Below are positions 41,736-50,936 of a stretch of DNA of 64,000 bases, one piece after another. Numbering within the stretch: the first letter of the stretch is position 1; every line of letters begins with the position of its first letter. The stretch spans positions 310,001-374,000 of the forward strand of contig NZ_LMHJ01000004.1 of assembly GCF_001427795.1 (NCBI RefSeq), written 5' to 3'. A program made the position numbers and the translations under genes. The notes below the pieces were generated by a model. That model had not been told where the DNA came from. It saw only the letters and a program-made list of their open reading frames with translations, and did no database searches. This stretch comes from Nocardioides sp. Root682. Its GTDB lineage: Bacteria > Actinomycetota > Actinomycetes > Propionibacteriales > Nocardioidaceae.

Positions 41736-43787
41736 TCAGCTCTGAGTGGTGGTGCGGGGCCAGGTCTTGGTGACGAGGGTGAGCACGTCGTACGTCGCGA
41801 CGGGCGCGTCGTCCTGATTGGTGACGACGGCGTCCCAGCGGACCTCGCCGTAGTCGGCCGACGTGCGCGGGGTGACCTGCTTGACGGTCAGGGTGACCTT
41901 GATCGTGTCCTCCGCCTTGACCGGGGTCAGGAAGCGCAGGTTGTCGACACCGAAGTTGGCGAGGACCGGGCCCGGGTTGGGCTCGACGAACAGTCCGGCT
42001 GCGAGCGACACGACCAGGTAGCCGTGCGCGACGATGCCGCCGAAGAGGTCGTTGGCGGCAGCGGCCTCCGGATCGGTGTGCGCGTAGAACGTGTCGCCAG
42101 TGAACTCTGCGAAGTGGTCGATGTCGGCCAACGTCACAGTGCGCGACCCGGACACGACACTGTCACCGATGCGGAGCTCCGCAAGGCTCTTGCGGAACGG
42201 GTGCACGTCGTCGACCAGACGCTGCGAGCCAGTGGTCCAACGACCCGTGATCGCGGTCAGCATGTCGGGGGAGGCCTGGATGGCGGTGCGTTGCATGTGG
42301 TGCAGCACGCCGCGGATTCCGCCGAGCTCCTCGCCGCCACCCGCGCGGCCGGGGCCGCCGTGGACGAGGACCGGGAGCGGGCTGCCGTGACCGGTCGACT
42401 CGGCTGCGTCGTCACGGTCCAGGACCAGCACGCGCCCGTGCCACGGCGCGAGGCCAAGGGTCACCTGACGTGCGATCTGCGGGTCGTGGGTGACCAGTGA
42501 CGCGACCAGGCTGCCCTTGCCGCGGGCCGCGAGCGCAATGGCTTCCTCGGTGTTGTCGTAGGTGAGCACCGTGCTGACCGGGCCGAAGGGCTCGACGTCG
42601 TGGGGCTCGGTGGCGCCGGAGCGGGCACGCAGCAGGACGGGGGAGAGGAACGCGCCGCTCTCGGCGTCCGCGCCCACGACCTCGACGTCGTCGGGGTCGC
42701 CGTACACGATCTCCGCGCTGCTGCGCAGGGCCGAGATTGCCTTGCGGACCTCATCGCGCTGACCGAGGCTGGCCAGTGCGCCCATCCGGACCGACTCGTT
42801 CGTCGGGTCGCCGACGACGATCTTGGCAAGCTTCGCGCTGATGGCCTCGACCACGGCGTCGGCAATGCCCTCCGGCACGATGGCCCGCCGGATGGCCGTG
42901 CACTTCTGTCCGGCCTTGACCGTCATCTCGCTGACGACGCCCTTGACGAACAGGTCGAACTCCGGGTCCTCGGTGGTGACGTCGAGGCCGAGGATCGAGC
43001 AGTTGAGGGAGTCCGCCTCGACTCCGAGGTGGACGCCGCGGTGCAGGACCGAGGGGTGGTTGCGAAGGATTCCGGCCGTGTGTGCCGAACCGGTGAACGC
43101 GACGGAGTCCTGCTCGCTGAGCTCGTCCAGCAGGGTGCCGGCGCTGCCGCTGACGAGCTGAAGCGTGCCCTCCGGCAGGATGCCCGACTCGATGATCCGC
43201 CGGACCACGAGCTCGGTGAGGTATGCCGTTTGGCTGGCCGGCTTCACGATGCTCGGAACACCTGCGATGAATGCCGGCGCGAGCTTCTCGAGCATGCCCC
43301 AGACGGGGAAGTTGAAGGCGTTGATCTGGACCGCGACACCCGTGCGCGAGGTGTAGATGTGCTGTCCGACGAAGGTGCCGCCCTTGCTGAGTCCCTCGAG
43401 GTTTCCGTCGAGGACAACGGTGTCGTTCGGCAGTTCCCGGGCGCCCTTGCTGGCGTAGGAGAACATCGTGCCGATGCCGCCATCGATGTCGACCATTGAG
43501 TCGCGCTTGGTCGCACCGGTGCGGGTGGACAGGGCGTAGAACTCGTCCTTGAACTGGCCCAGGTGCTTGGCCAGGGCCTTGATCAGGCCGGCGCGCTCGT
43601 GGAAGGTCAGCGCACGCAGTGCGGGCCCGCCGACATCACGGCCGTGTGCCACGAGGGCGGCGAAGTCGAGGCCGCGGGTCGAGACCCGGGCCACCTCCTT
43701 GCCGGTGATCGCGTCGAGGACGGCATCGCCCTCGTCTTGCGCGCGGAACCAGGCGCCCGCCACGTAGCTCTCCATCAGTGCAGTCAC
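41736..43787 (-). CDS. paaZ: Oxepin-CoA hydrolase/3-oxo-5,6-dehydrosuberyl-CoA semialdehyde dehydrogenase
   Basis: 683 residues from a GTG at 43787 (GGGAG seven bases upstream); an ATG at 43775 is possible. An N-terminal ALDH domain of about 520 residues (INAFNFPVWGMLEKLAPAFI; VAFTGSAHTAGIL; catalytic Cys in GQKCTAIRRA) is followed by a C-terminal MaoC-like (R)-hydratase domain of about 150 (TLADIDHFAEFTGDTFYAHT; GGIVAHGYLVVSLAAGLF). The fusion and length match E. coli PaaZ, which opens the oxepin-CoA ring and oxidises the semialdehyde. It is divergent from paaABCDE and shares two PaaR-type palindromes with it. Confidence 0.95.
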   Translation of the reverse strand: MTALMESYVAGAWFRAQDEGDAVLDAITGKEVARVSTRGLDFAALVAHGRDVGGPALRALTFHERAGLIKALAKHLGQFKDEFYALSTRTGATKRDSMVDIDGGIGTMFSYASKGARELPNDTVVLDGNLEGLSKGGTFVGQHIYTSRTGVAVQINAFNFPVWGMLEKLAPAFIAGVPSIVKPASQTAYLTELVVRRIIESGILPEGTLQLVSGSAGTLLDELSEQDSVAFTGSAHTAGILRNHPSVLHRGVHLGVEADSLNCSILGLDVTTEDPEFDLFVKGVVSEMTVKAGQKCTAIRRAIVPEGIADAVVEAISAKLAKIVVGDPTNESVRMGALASLGQRDEVRKAISALRSSAEIVYGDPDDVEVVGADAESGAFLSPVLLRARSGATEPHDVEPFGPVSTVLTYDNTEEAIALAARGKGSLVASLVTHDPQIARQVTLGLAPWHGRVLVLDRDDAAESTGHGSPLPVLVHGGPGRAGGGEELGGIRGVLHHMQRTAIQASPDMLTAITGRWTTGSQRLVDDVHPFRKSLAELRIGDSVVSGSRTVTLADIDHFAEFTGDTFYAHTDPEAAAANDLFGGIVAHGYLVVSLAAGLFVEPNPGPVLANFGVDNLRFLTPVKAEDTIKVTLTVKQVTPRTSADYGEVRWDAVVTNQDDAPVATYDVLTLVTKTWPRTTTQS

Positions 43788-43843
43788 TGTGGGTCTCCCT
43801 TCGGATCGCCCGGCTGCAAGTGACCCTCGAGAGTGCCACGCAC

Positions 43844-43859
43844 AACCGAACATTCGGTT
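43844..43859. promoter_or_regulatory. PaaR-type operator 1 between paaZ and paaA
   Basis: AACCGAACATTCGGTT is an inverted repeat with 7-base arms around CA, about 57 bases upstream of the paaZ start. It is followed by TGTC as in the second copy. Confidence 0.7.
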
Positions 43860-43890
43860 TGTCATTCGGATGATGCTGTGTAATATAACG

Positions 43891-43909
43891 ACCGAACATT
43901 CGGTTTGTC
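43891..43909. promoter_or_regulatory. PaaR-type operator 2 upstream of paaA
   Basis: ACCGAACATTCGGTTTGTC repeats operator 1 over 18 bases. It ends about 20 bases before the paaA start and overlaps the probable transcription start. The A/T-rich TAATATAAC just left of it (43881-43889) may be part of the -10 region. Confidence 0.7.
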
Positions 43910-43929
43910 GACCCGCACCTGGAGGCGCC

Positions 43930-44883
43930 ATGTCATCGGCAGTCGCTGATCACGAGCTCGAAGCCCACTTCGACGCGACCATCGAGCACGCAGATCGCAT
44001 CGAACCCCGCGACTGGATGCCCGACGGCTACCGCAAGTCGCTGGTGCGCCAGATCGCGCAGCACGCGCACTCCGAGATCATCGGCATGCAACCCGAGGGC
44101 AACTGGATCGGGCGAGCCCCGTCCTTGCGGCGCAAGGCGATCCTGCTGGCGAAGGTCCAGGACGAGGCCGGCCACGGCCTGTACCTCTACTCAGCTGCAG
44201 AGACCCTCGGCGTCAGCCGTGACGAGCTCACCGAGATGCTGATCTCGGGCAAGCAGAAGTACTCCTCGATCTTCAACTACCCGACCCTGTCGTACACCGA
44301 CGTCGGCACCATCGGCTGGCTGGTCGACGGCGCCGCGATCTGCAACCAGGTTCCGCTCTGTCGTACGTCTTTCGGTCCTTACGGGCGCGCGATGATCCGC
44401 ATCTGTAAGGAGGAGTCCTTCCACCAGCGGCAGGGCTTCGAGCTGCTGATGACGATGATGCGGGGCACTGACGAGCAGCGCGCCATGGTGCAGGAATCGG
44501 TGAACCGGTTCTGGTGGCCGGCGCTGATGATGTTCGGTCCGCCCGACGAGGACTCCACGAACACCGAGCAGTCGATGACGTGGGGCATCAAGACCCACAC
44601 CAACGACGAGCTCCGGCAGCGGTTCGTCGACATGTCCGTTCCCCAGGCCAAGGCTCTGGGCGTGACCTTCCCGGACCCCGAGCTGGTCTGGAACGAAGAG
44701 CGCGGTCAGCATGACTTCGGCCAGCCCGACTGGGACGAGTTCTGGGCCGTGGTCAAGGGCGACGGTCCCTGCAACGCCCAGCGCATCGTGCACCGCAAGC
44801 GAGCCTGGGACGAGGGTGCCTGGGTTCGGGAGGCGGCACTCGCCTTCGCCAACGATTCTTCACGGAAGGGTGAGTCCGCATGA
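43930..44883 (+). CDS. paaA: Phenylacetyl-CoA 1,2-epoxidase subunit A (catalytic diiron)
   Basis: 317 residues, ATG preceded by GGAGG. The ferritin-like diiron site is visible in KVQDEAGHGLYLYSAAE and CKEESFHQRQGFELLMTMM, the two ExxH motifs. This subunit binds phenylacetyl-CoA and, with PaaC as scaffold and PaaE as reductase, inserts oxygen across the ring to give the 1,2-epoxide. It leads a long operon, its stop overlapping paaB by four bases. Confidence 0.97.
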   Translation: MSSAVADHELEAHFDATIEHADRIEPRDWMPDGYRKSLVRQIAQHAHSEIIGMQPEGNWIGRAPSLRRKAILLAKVQDEAGHGLYLYSAAETLGVSRDELTEMLISGKQKYSSIFNYPTLSYTDVGTIGWLVDGAAICNQVPLCRTSFGPYGRAMIRICKEESFHQRQGFELLMTMMRGTDEQRAMVQESVNRFWWPALMMFGPPDEDSTNTEQSMTWGIKTHTNDELRQRFVDMSVPQAKALGVTFPDPELVWNEERGQHDFGQPDWDEFWAVVKGDGPCNAQRIVHRKRAWDEGAWVREAALAFANDSSRKGESA

Positions 44884-45176
44884 GCGAGCAGATCCGGGGC
44901 GAGTGGCCCCTGTACGAGGTCTTCGTCCGTGGAAAGCGCGGGCTGAACCACGTCCACGTCGGATCGCTTCATGCCTCCGACGACGCGCTTGCCCTGCGGC
45001 ACGCCCGCGACGTCTACACCCGGCGCAACGAGGGCGTGAGCATCTGGGTCGTGCGCTCCACCGACATCACCGCCTCGAGCCCCAGCGAGAAGGACCCGCT
45101 GTTCGCGCCGAGCGGCGACAAGGTCTACCGCCACCCGACGTTCTACGAGATCCCCGACAACGTTCCCCACATGTGA
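44880..45176 (+). CDS. paaB: Phenylacetyl-CoA epoxidase subunit B
   Basis: 98 residues. WPLYEVFVRGKRGLNHVHVGSLHASDDALAL (split here as WPLYEVFVRGKRGLNHVHVG and SLHASDDALA) and SIWVVRSTDITASSP are characteristic of PaaB, a small subunit that bridges PaaAC units. It overlaps paaA and lies 16 bases before paaC. Confidence 0.96.
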   Translation: MSEQIRGEWPLYEVFVRGKRGLNHVHVGSLHASDDALALRHARDVYTRRNEGVSIWVVRSTDITASSPSEKDPLFAPSGDKVYRHPTFYEIPDNVPHM

Positions 45177-45192
45177 GAGGAGAAGTCCAGCG

Positions 45193-46128
45193 ATGTCAGA
45201 TGTGCAGACTCACGAACCGGATGACCACGAGAGCGCGTACTCCGGACTCCTCGTCAACGACGCCCACTGGGCGTTCGGTACCGACTTCGAGGACCCGCTC
45301 GCGGGCGTCGACACGACGGTGCCGGACGGCGTCGACGCCAAGGCGTTGGCGGCGTACTGCCTGATGCTCGGGGACGACGCGCTCGTCCTCTCGCAGCGTC
45401 TCGCCGAGTGGTGCAGCAACGCACCCGACCTCGAGGAGGACATTGCCCTGGCTAACATCGCGCTGGACCTCCTCGGCCAGGCGCGGCTCCTGCTCGCTCG
45501 GGCGGCCGCCGCAGATCCGGACCTCGTACCGGCTCTGCCGGAGGGATCGCCCGTTCCCGACGAGGACCGACTGGCTTTCTTCCGCAACGACGCCCAGTTC
45601 CGCAACGTCCGCCTCACCGAGCTGCCCAACGGCGACTTCGCGGAGACCATCGCCAGAGTCCTTCTCTTCTCGACCTGGCGTCTTGCAGTTTTCGAACGGC
45701 TCTCGCACAGTCGGGACGCCGTGCTCGCAGCCGTTGCTGCCAAGGGCGCGAAGGAGTTGACCTATCACCGCGACTTCGCGGGTCGCTGGTTCGTCACCCT
45801 GGCCCGGGGCACCGAGGAGTCCCGTCGCAGGCTTGTCCACGGACTGGGCGAGATCTGGCCGCTGTGGCCTGAACTCTTCGAGACGCACGATGTCGAACAT
45901 GTCGTGGCCAAGGCGGGTGTCGGGGTTGACCCGGCCGAGGTCGCGGCCGAGGTCGAGGTCGTCATCGAGCAGGTCCTTGCCGCCAGCGGCGTCGACCGCC
46001 CCCAGCGTGGCGGTCTCGCCGGTGTCCAGGGCCGCAAGGGCCGCGACGGCGGACACACCGAGCACCTCAGCCGAGTGCTGACGGAGATGCAGGTCACCGC
46101 CCGAGCGCACCCGCAGGGGCAATGGTGA
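45193..46128 (+). CDS. paaC: Phenylacetyl-CoA epoxidase subunit C (structural)
   Basis: 311 residues; AGAGGAGAAG precedes the ATG at 45193. A ferritin-like fold with DDALVLSQRLAEWCSNAPDL, ALANIALDLLGQARLLL and LTYHRDFAGRWFVTLARG, typical of the PaaC scaffold that pairs with PaaA but lacks a full metal site. The N-terminus carries about 45 extra acidic residues compared with the E. coli protein. It overlaps paaD by seven bases. Confidence 0.95.
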   Translation: MSDVQTHEPDDHESAYSGLLVNDAHWAFGTDFEDPLAGVDTTVPDGVDAKALAAYCLMLGDDALVLSQRLAEWCSNAPDLEEDIALANIALDLLGQARLLLARAAAADPDLVPALPEGSPVPDEDRLAFFRNDAQFRNVRLTELPNGDFAETIARVLLFSTWRLAVFERLSHSRDAVLAAVAAKGAKELTYHRDFAGRWFVTLARGTEESRRRLVHGLGEIWPLWPELFETHDVEHVVAKAGVGVDPAEVAAEVEVVIEQVLAASGVDRPQRGGLAGVQGRKGRDGGHTEHLSRVLTEMQVTARAHPQGQW

Positions 46129-46646
46129 TCGCCGTACTGCACCGTGAGGAGGTCCTGGCACGAGCCTGGGCCGCCGCGTCTCGGGTCGTCGACCCGGAGC
46201 TTCCCATGCTCACGCTCCTTGACCTCGGCGTGCTGCGCGACGTTGGGCTCGAAGGCGCCGGTGGCGTCGTCGCAGCAATCACGCCGACGTACTCGGGATG
46301 CCCAGCCATGGCAACAATGCGCGATGACCTGGTGCGCAGTCTCCAAGCGGCCGGATTCGACGACGTACGAGTTCGGGTGCAGCTCGACCCGGCATGGACG
46401 ACTGACTGGATCACCCCCACGGGTCGCGCGGCGCTCACCGCCGCCGGCATCTCTGCACCGGGTCCGGCTCCTTATAGGGACGGACCGGTGGTGCTGCAGT
46501 TGACGCCCACCCGACGATCCCTGCGCTGCCCGCGCTGCGCCTCGTCCGAAGTCGAGCTCACCTCAGAGTTCGGCTCCACTGCCTGCAAGGCGATGTACCA
46601 GTGCCAGCGGTGCCTCGAGCCTTTCGACCACGTGAAGGAGATCTGA
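46122..46646 (+). CDS. paaD: Phenylacetate pathway iron-sulfur assembly factor
   Basis: 174 residues. An N-terminal DUF59/MIP18 domain (AASRVVDPELPMLTLLDLGV; TPTYSGCPAM) and a C-terminal zinc-ribbon-like part with four Cys (CPRCASSEVE; CQRCLEPFDHVKEI). PaaD is required for maturation of the PaaE iron-sulfur centre. It starts inside the paaC stop region and ends one base before paaE. Confidence 0.93.
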   Translation: MVIAVLHREEVLARAWAAASRVVDPELPMLTLLDLGVLRDVGLEGAGGVVAAITPTYSGCPAMATMRDDLVRSLQAAGFDDVRVRVQLDPAWTTDWITPTGRAALTAAGISAPGPAPYRDGPVVLQLTPTRRSLRCPRCASSEVELTSEFGSTACKAMYQCQRCLEPFDHVKEI

Positions 46647-46647
46647 C

Positions 46648-47733
46648 GTGACCGCGACCCTGACCGAGAGCGCCGGCGCTCGGACCGCTTTCCACACCCT
46701 CACCGTCACCGGTGTCGAGCACCTCACTGAGGATTCCGCGGCGATCAGCCTCGCGGTCCCGGACGAACTTGCCGACCTCTACGACTTCGCCGCCGGTCAG
46801 TCCCTGACCCTGCGCCGCACCGTCGACGGGGTCGAGCACCGACGTTCCTACTCCATCTGCTCGCCCGCGGGCACCGCGCCACGGATCGGGGTGCGCGAGA
46901 TCCCCGACGGGTTGTTCTCCACGTGGTTGGTGCGTGAGGTCCGCGCCGGAGACACGATCGAGGTGCAACCGCCGACCGGCAGCTTCCGCGCCGATCCCGC
47001 CGAGGGAGGTCGCCACCTGTGCATCGCCGCCGGTTCGGGGATCACGCCCATGCTCTCGATCGCGGCGACGGTGCTCAGCCATCCGGACGCCAGCGTGGCC
47101 CTGCTCTACGGCAACCGCACCAGCGGCTCGGTGATGTTTTCCGAGGAGCTGGCGGACCTCAAGAACGCGCACCACCACCAGATGGACCTGATCCACGTGC
47201 TGTCGCGCGAACCTCGCGACGTCGAGCTGTTCTCGGGACGCCTGGACCGCGAGCGGCTCACCGCATTGCTCACGCTCCTGGTGCCGGCCGCCGACATGGA
47301 CCATGTCTGGCTCTGCGGACCGTTCGGCATGCTGACCGAGGCTCGGGAAGTGCTGGCAGAGCTCGGTGTGCCTGCCGACAAGGTGCACTTCGAGCTCTTC
47401 TACGTTGACGAGCCCCCGCCCGAGCTTCGTCACAAGGACCGCATCGTCGAGGGCGAGACCAGCAGCGTGACCGTCGTGCTCGACGGTCGATCGACGACCA
47501 CGCCCATGCCGCGCGACAAGTCGATCCTCGACGGCGCGCAGGTGACCCGGAGCGACCTGCCGTTCGCCTGCAAGGGCGGCGTGTGCGGAACGTGTCGCGC
47601 CAAGGTCTGCGACGGCGAGGTCGACATGGTGCGCAACTACGCGCTCGAGCCCAACGAGGTCACACAGAACTTCATCCTCACCTGCCAGACGTTCGCGGTG
47701 AGCGACGAGGTCACCGTCGACTTCGACGCCTGA
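46648..47733 (+). CDS. paaE: Phenylacetyl-CoA epoxidase reductase subunit E
   Basis: 361 residues. Ferredoxin-NADP reductase FAD domain (RRSYSICSPAGTAPRIGV), NAD-binding domain (AAGSGITPMLSIAATVL; WLCGPFGMLTEAREVL) and a C-terminal plant-type 2Fe-2S domain with CKGGVCGTCRAKVCDG and a final Cys in ILTCQTFAVS. It passes electrons from NADPH to the PaaA diiron centre. The order PaaABCDE is complete and intact. Confidence 0.97.
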   Translation: MTATLTESAGARTAFHTLTVTGVEHLTEDSAAISLAVPDELADLYDFAAGQSLTLRRTVDGVEHRRSYSICSPAGTAPRIGVREIPDGLFSTWLVREVRAGDTIEVQPPTGSFRADPAEGGRHLCIAAGSGITPMLSIAATVLSHPDASVALLYGNRTSGSVMFSEELADLKNAHHHQMDLIHVLSREPRDVELFSGRLDRERLTALLTLLVPAADMDHVWLCGPFGMLTEAREVLAELGVPADKVHFELFYVDEPPPELRHKDRIVEGETSSVTVVLDGRSTTTPMPRDKSILDGAQVTRSDLPFACKGGVCGTCRAKVCDGEVDMVRNYALEPNEVTQNFILTCQTFAVSDEVTVDFDA

Positions 47734-47762
47734 CCCCACGTCAGATTCCCCTAGGAGAACCC

Positions 47763-48929
47763 ATGCCTGACGCCTACATCCTCGACGGCATCCGCACCCC
47801 GATCGGTCGGTACGGCGGCGCGCTGTCCGGCACGCGTCCCGACGACCTGGCCGCGCTCGTCGTACGCACCGTCGTCGAGCGCACAGGGATCGACCCCGAG
47901 GACATCGACGAGGTCGTCTTCGGCGCCGCGAACCAAGCCGGCGAGGACAACCGCAACGTCGCTCGCATGGCCACGTTGCTCGCTGGCCTGCCGGAGACGA
48001 TCCCGGGCTTCACGGTCAATCGCCTGTGCGCATCGGGGCTCACGGCCATCACGACCGCGCGGCAGATGATCGCGTCGGGTGACGCAGATGTCGTCATCGC
48101 GGGTGGGGTTGAGTCGATGACCCGCTCCCCGTGGGTCACCGAGAAGCCCTCCCGGTCTTGGGCGAAGCCCGGTCAGAGCTGGGACACCTCCATCGGGTGG
48201 CGTTTCACCAACCCGGCTTTCGGTCCCGAGATCACGCTCTCGATGCCGCAGACAGCCGAGCGAGTTGCTGAGCAGTGGGGTCTGACCCGCGAAGAGCTCG
48301 ATGCCTTCGCGCTGCGGTCCCACCACCGCGCGCTCGAGGCGCAGAAGAACGGGCACTTCGACGCCGAGATCGTCGCGGTGGGCGAGGTGACGCAGGACGA
48401 AGGTCCGCGAGCGGACACCACCGCCGAGCGGCTCGCCAACCTGCACCCGATCCACGGCCCCGGTGGACTGATCACGGCAGGCAACTCCAGCTCCCTCAAT
48501 GACGGCGCAGCCGCAGTCATCCTCGTCAGTGACCGCTACGCCGCCGCCAAGGGTCTCCAGCCCCGAGCCCGCGTCGTGGCTGGAGCCAACGCCGGTGTGG
48601 CACCAGAGATCATGGGCATCGGTCCCGTGCCGGCGACCCGCAAGGCGCTCCAGCGTGCCGGCTGGGCCTCCGGAATCCTGGATGCTGTTGAGCTCAACGA
48701 GGCCTTTGCGTCCCAGGCGCTCGCCTGCACGCTCGACCTCGGCTTCGACGAGGAGATCGTCAACGCTGACGGTGGCGCCATCGCGCTCGGACACCCCCTC
48801 GGATGTTCGGGCACGCGGATCGCTATCACCCTGCTGAACCGGCTCGAGCGCACCGGAGGTCGGCGCGGTCTCGCCGCGATGTGCGTGGGGGTCGGCCAGG
48901 GTTCCGCACTTCTCCTGGAGCGCCCATGA
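47763..48929 (+). CDS. paaJ: Acetyl-CoA acyltransferase/3-oxoadipyl-CoA thiolase
   Basis: 388 residues, AGGAG upstream. Thiolase motifs: nucleophile Cys89 in NRLCASGLTA, ELNEAFASQALA, and GGAIALGHPLGCSGTRIA near the end with the second Cys. In the paa pathway PaaJ cleaves both 3-oxo-5,6-dehydrosuberyl-CoA and 3-oxoadipyl-CoA. It is 29 bases after paaE and overlaps the next gene by four bases. Confidence 0.92.
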   Translation: MPDAYILDGIRTPIGRYGGALSGTRPDDLAALVVRTVVERTGIDPEDIDEVVFGAANQAGEDNRNVARMATLLAGLPETIPGFTVNRLCASGLTAITTARQMIASGDADVVIAGGVESMTRSPWVTEKPSRSWAKPGQSWDTSIGWRFTNPAFGPEITLSMPQTAERVAEQWGLTREELDAFALRSHHRALEAQKNGHFDAEIVAVGEVTQDEGPRADTTAERLANLHPIHGPGGLITAGNSSSLNDGAAAVILVSDRYAAAKGLQPRARVVAGANAGVAPEIMGIGPVPATRKALQRAGWASGILDAVELNEAFASQALACTLDLGFDEEIVNADGGAIALGHPLGCSGTRIAITLLNRLERTGGRRGLAAMCVGVGQGSALLLERP

Positions 48930-49666
48930 CCACGCCGCTGTTGCTGGGGGAGTACGGCGACCGTCTCGTCATCCGGCTCAACCGGCCGGAGGTCCGCAAC
49001 GCCATCGACCGGGCAACCGTCGACGCCTTGCACACGGTGTGTGCGCAGCTCGAGGAGACGCCCAAGATCGCCATGCTGATCGGTTCCGGCGGAACCTTCG
49101 CCGCTGGTGCGGACATCGCCCAACTGCGCGAACGGCGCTCCAAGGACGCGCTCGCCGGGATCAACTCCGGGATCTTCGACCGCATCCGGAAACTGCCGAT
49201 GCCCGTGATCGCGCTAATCGACGGGTACTGCCTGGGCGGTGGCGCCGAGCTCGCTTACGCCTGTGACTTCCGCATCGGTACGCCCGCCGCCAAGATCGGG
49301 AACCCCGAGACCGGGCTGGGAATCCTCGCCGCTGCCGGAGCGTCCTGGCGACTGAAGGAGTTGGTAGGAGAGCCCCTCGCCAAGGAGATTCTGCTCGCGG
49401 GCCGGGTACTCACCGCCGAGGAAGCGCTGGCGGTGCGCCTGCTCAACGAGGTCGTTCCGGCCGACGACCTCGAGACGGCAGGTCACCAGTTGGCCAACCG
49501 GATTGCGGCCCAGGGTCCGCTCGCCGTACGACTGACCAAGACCGTGTTCCACGCGCCTCGCGAGGCCCACCCTGTTATCGATGACATCGCCCAGGCGGTG
49601 CTCTTCGAAACGCCGGACAAGTACGACCGGATGACCTCCTTCCTCGACAAGCGCAAGGTGACGTGA
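48926..49666 (+). CDS. paaF: Enoyl-CoA hydratase, 2,3-dehydroadipyl-CoA hydratase
   Basis: 246 residues. Crotonase with both hydratase glutamates: Glu108 in GGGAELAYACDF and Glu128 in NPETGLGI, so hydratase activity rather than isomerase is expected. The oxyanion segments GTFAAGADIAQL and LIDGYCLGGG are intact. In the pathway PaaF hydrates 2,3-didehydroadipyl-CoA. The gene is in the paa operon, overlapping its neighbours at both ends. Confidence 0.88.
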   Translation: MTTPLLLGEYGDRLVIRLNRPEVRNAIDRATVDALHTVCAQLEETPKIAMLIGSGGTFAAGADIAQLRERRSKDALAGINSGIFDRIRKLPMPVIALIDGYCLGGGAELAYACDFRIGTPAAKIGNPETGLGILAAAGASWRLKELVGEPLAKEILLAGRVLTAEEALAVRLLNEVVPADDLETAGHQLANRIAAQGPLAVRLTKTVFHAPREAHPVIDDIAQAVLFETPDKYDRMTSFLDKRKVT

Positions 49667-50499
49667 TGACCGAAACGACTGTTCCTCCCCTCGTCGGCGT
49701 GTACGGCGGAGGCCGCATGGGCGGCGGAATCGCCCACGCCTTCGCTGTCGTCGGCGCCAAGGTCATCGTCGTGGAGAGCAGCGCCGACTCCGCCGAAGCC
49801 GCTCGTCAACGCATCGAGGAGAGCCTCGCGAAGGCGGTTGCCAAGGGTGCTGAAGTCACGGGCTCCTTTGAGGTCGTCACCGACGCAGACGCACTCGCCG
49901 CGTGTCCCGTCATCATCGAAGCCGTCCCCGAACTCGTCGACCTGAAGCACGACGTGCTGAAGCGCATTGCTGTTGCTGCGCCCGATGCCGTCATCGGTAG
50001 CAACACCAGCTCACTGTCGATCGATGACCTCGCCGGTGTGCTCGAAGACCCCTCGCGACTCATCGGACTCCACTTCTTCAACCCCGTGCCGGTGAGCGAT
50101 CTCGTCGAGATCGTCGTCGGCAAGCGCACAGATGCTGCCCTCGTGGCCGAGGCCCAGGGATGGGTGGCCGGTCTGGGCAAGACCGCCATCACCGTCCAAG
50201 ATTCTCCGGGGTTCGCCAGCAGCCGTCTGGGCGTAGCGATCGCGCTTGAAGCGATGCGCATGCTCGACGAGGGTATCGCGAGCGCAGCGGACATCGACAC
50301 CGCGATGACGCTGGGTTATCGCCATCCCGTCGGGCCTCTGAAGACCACCGACATCGTCGGTCTTGATGTTCGCCTCAACATCGCGGAGCACCTCGAGCGG
50401 GAGCTGGGGCCGCGCTTCGCACCGCCCCAGGTGCTGCGGGACAAGGTCGCGGCCGGCGAGCTGGGCCGCAAGACCGGTCAGGGTTTCTACTCATGGTGA
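49666..50499 (+). CDS. paaH: 3-hydroxyacyl-CoA dehydrogenase (3-hydroxyadipyl-CoA)
   Basis: 277 residues; starts at the ATG at 49666 (a GTG at 49663 is also possible). NAD-binding GVYGGGRMGGGIAHAFAVVG, GSNTSSLSIDDLA and the catalytic His in IGLHFFNPVPVSDLVEI. The C-terminal dimerisation domain includes GYRHPVGPLKTTDIVGLDVR. It is a short, single-domain 3-hydroxybutyryl-CoA-dehydrogenase-type protein. In the pathway it oxidises 3-hydroxyadipyl-CoA between the PaaF and PaaJ steps. Confidence 0.9.
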   Translation: MTETTVPPLVGVYGGGRMGGGIAHAFAVVGAKVIVVESSADSAEAARQRIEESLAKAVAKGAEVTGSFEVVTDADALAACPVIIEAVPELVDLKHDVLKRIAVAAPDAVIGSNTSSLSIDDLAGVLEDPSRLIGLHFFNPVPVSDLVEIVVGKRTDAALVAEAQGWVAGLGKTAITVQDSPGFASSRLGVAIALEAMRMLDEGIASAADIDTAMTLGYRHPVGPLKTTDIVGLDVRLNIAEHLERELGPRFAPPQVLRDKVAAGELGRKTGQGFYSW

Positions 50500-50936
50500 C
50501 CACGGCACCCGACGCAACGAGCCTTGCGTGGGACTGCGCGGAGAAGATGTGGGCAGGGGACCACGCCAGCAAGGCGCTCGGCATCGTTCTCGAAGACGTC
50601 GGTCCGGGCCGGGCGCGCATGACGATGGTCGTCTGTCGCGAGATGGTCAACGGCCACGGCGCATGTCACGGCGGCTTCATCTCCACTTTCGCCGACAGCA
50701 CGTTTGCCTTTGCCTGCAACAGCAGGGGCACCGTCACGGTGGCGTCCGGCTTCGACATCAGCTTCCTGGAGCCGGCCCGCTTCGGCGACGTCCTGGTTGC
50801 AGAAGCCCGGGAGGTGGCCTTGCGCGGCCGATCGGGGATCTACGACGTCACGGTGCGTCGAGACGACACCGTGATCGCAGAGTTCCGCGGGCGCAGCCGT
50901 TCGCTGGGACGACCCATTCTGGAGGAGGAACGATGA
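50493..50936 (+). CDS. paaI: Hydroxyphenylacetyl-CoA thioesterase
   Basis: 147 residues, overlapping paaH by seven bases. A hotdog-fold thioesterase: VNGHGACHGGFISTFADSTF is the catalytic helix and loop, VASGFDISFLEPARFGDVL the central strand. PaaI frees CoA from dead-end ring-hydroxylated thioesters formed when the epoxide or oxepin reacts wrongly, a rescue role. The stop overlaps the next ATG by four bases. Confidence 0.92.
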   Translation: MVTTAPDATSLAWDCAEKMWAGDHASKALGIVLEDVGPGRARMTMVVCREMVNGHGACHGGFISTFADSTFAFACNSRGTVTVASGFDISFLEPARFGDVLVAEAREVALRGRSGIYDVTVRRDDTVIAEFRGRSRSLGRPILEEER

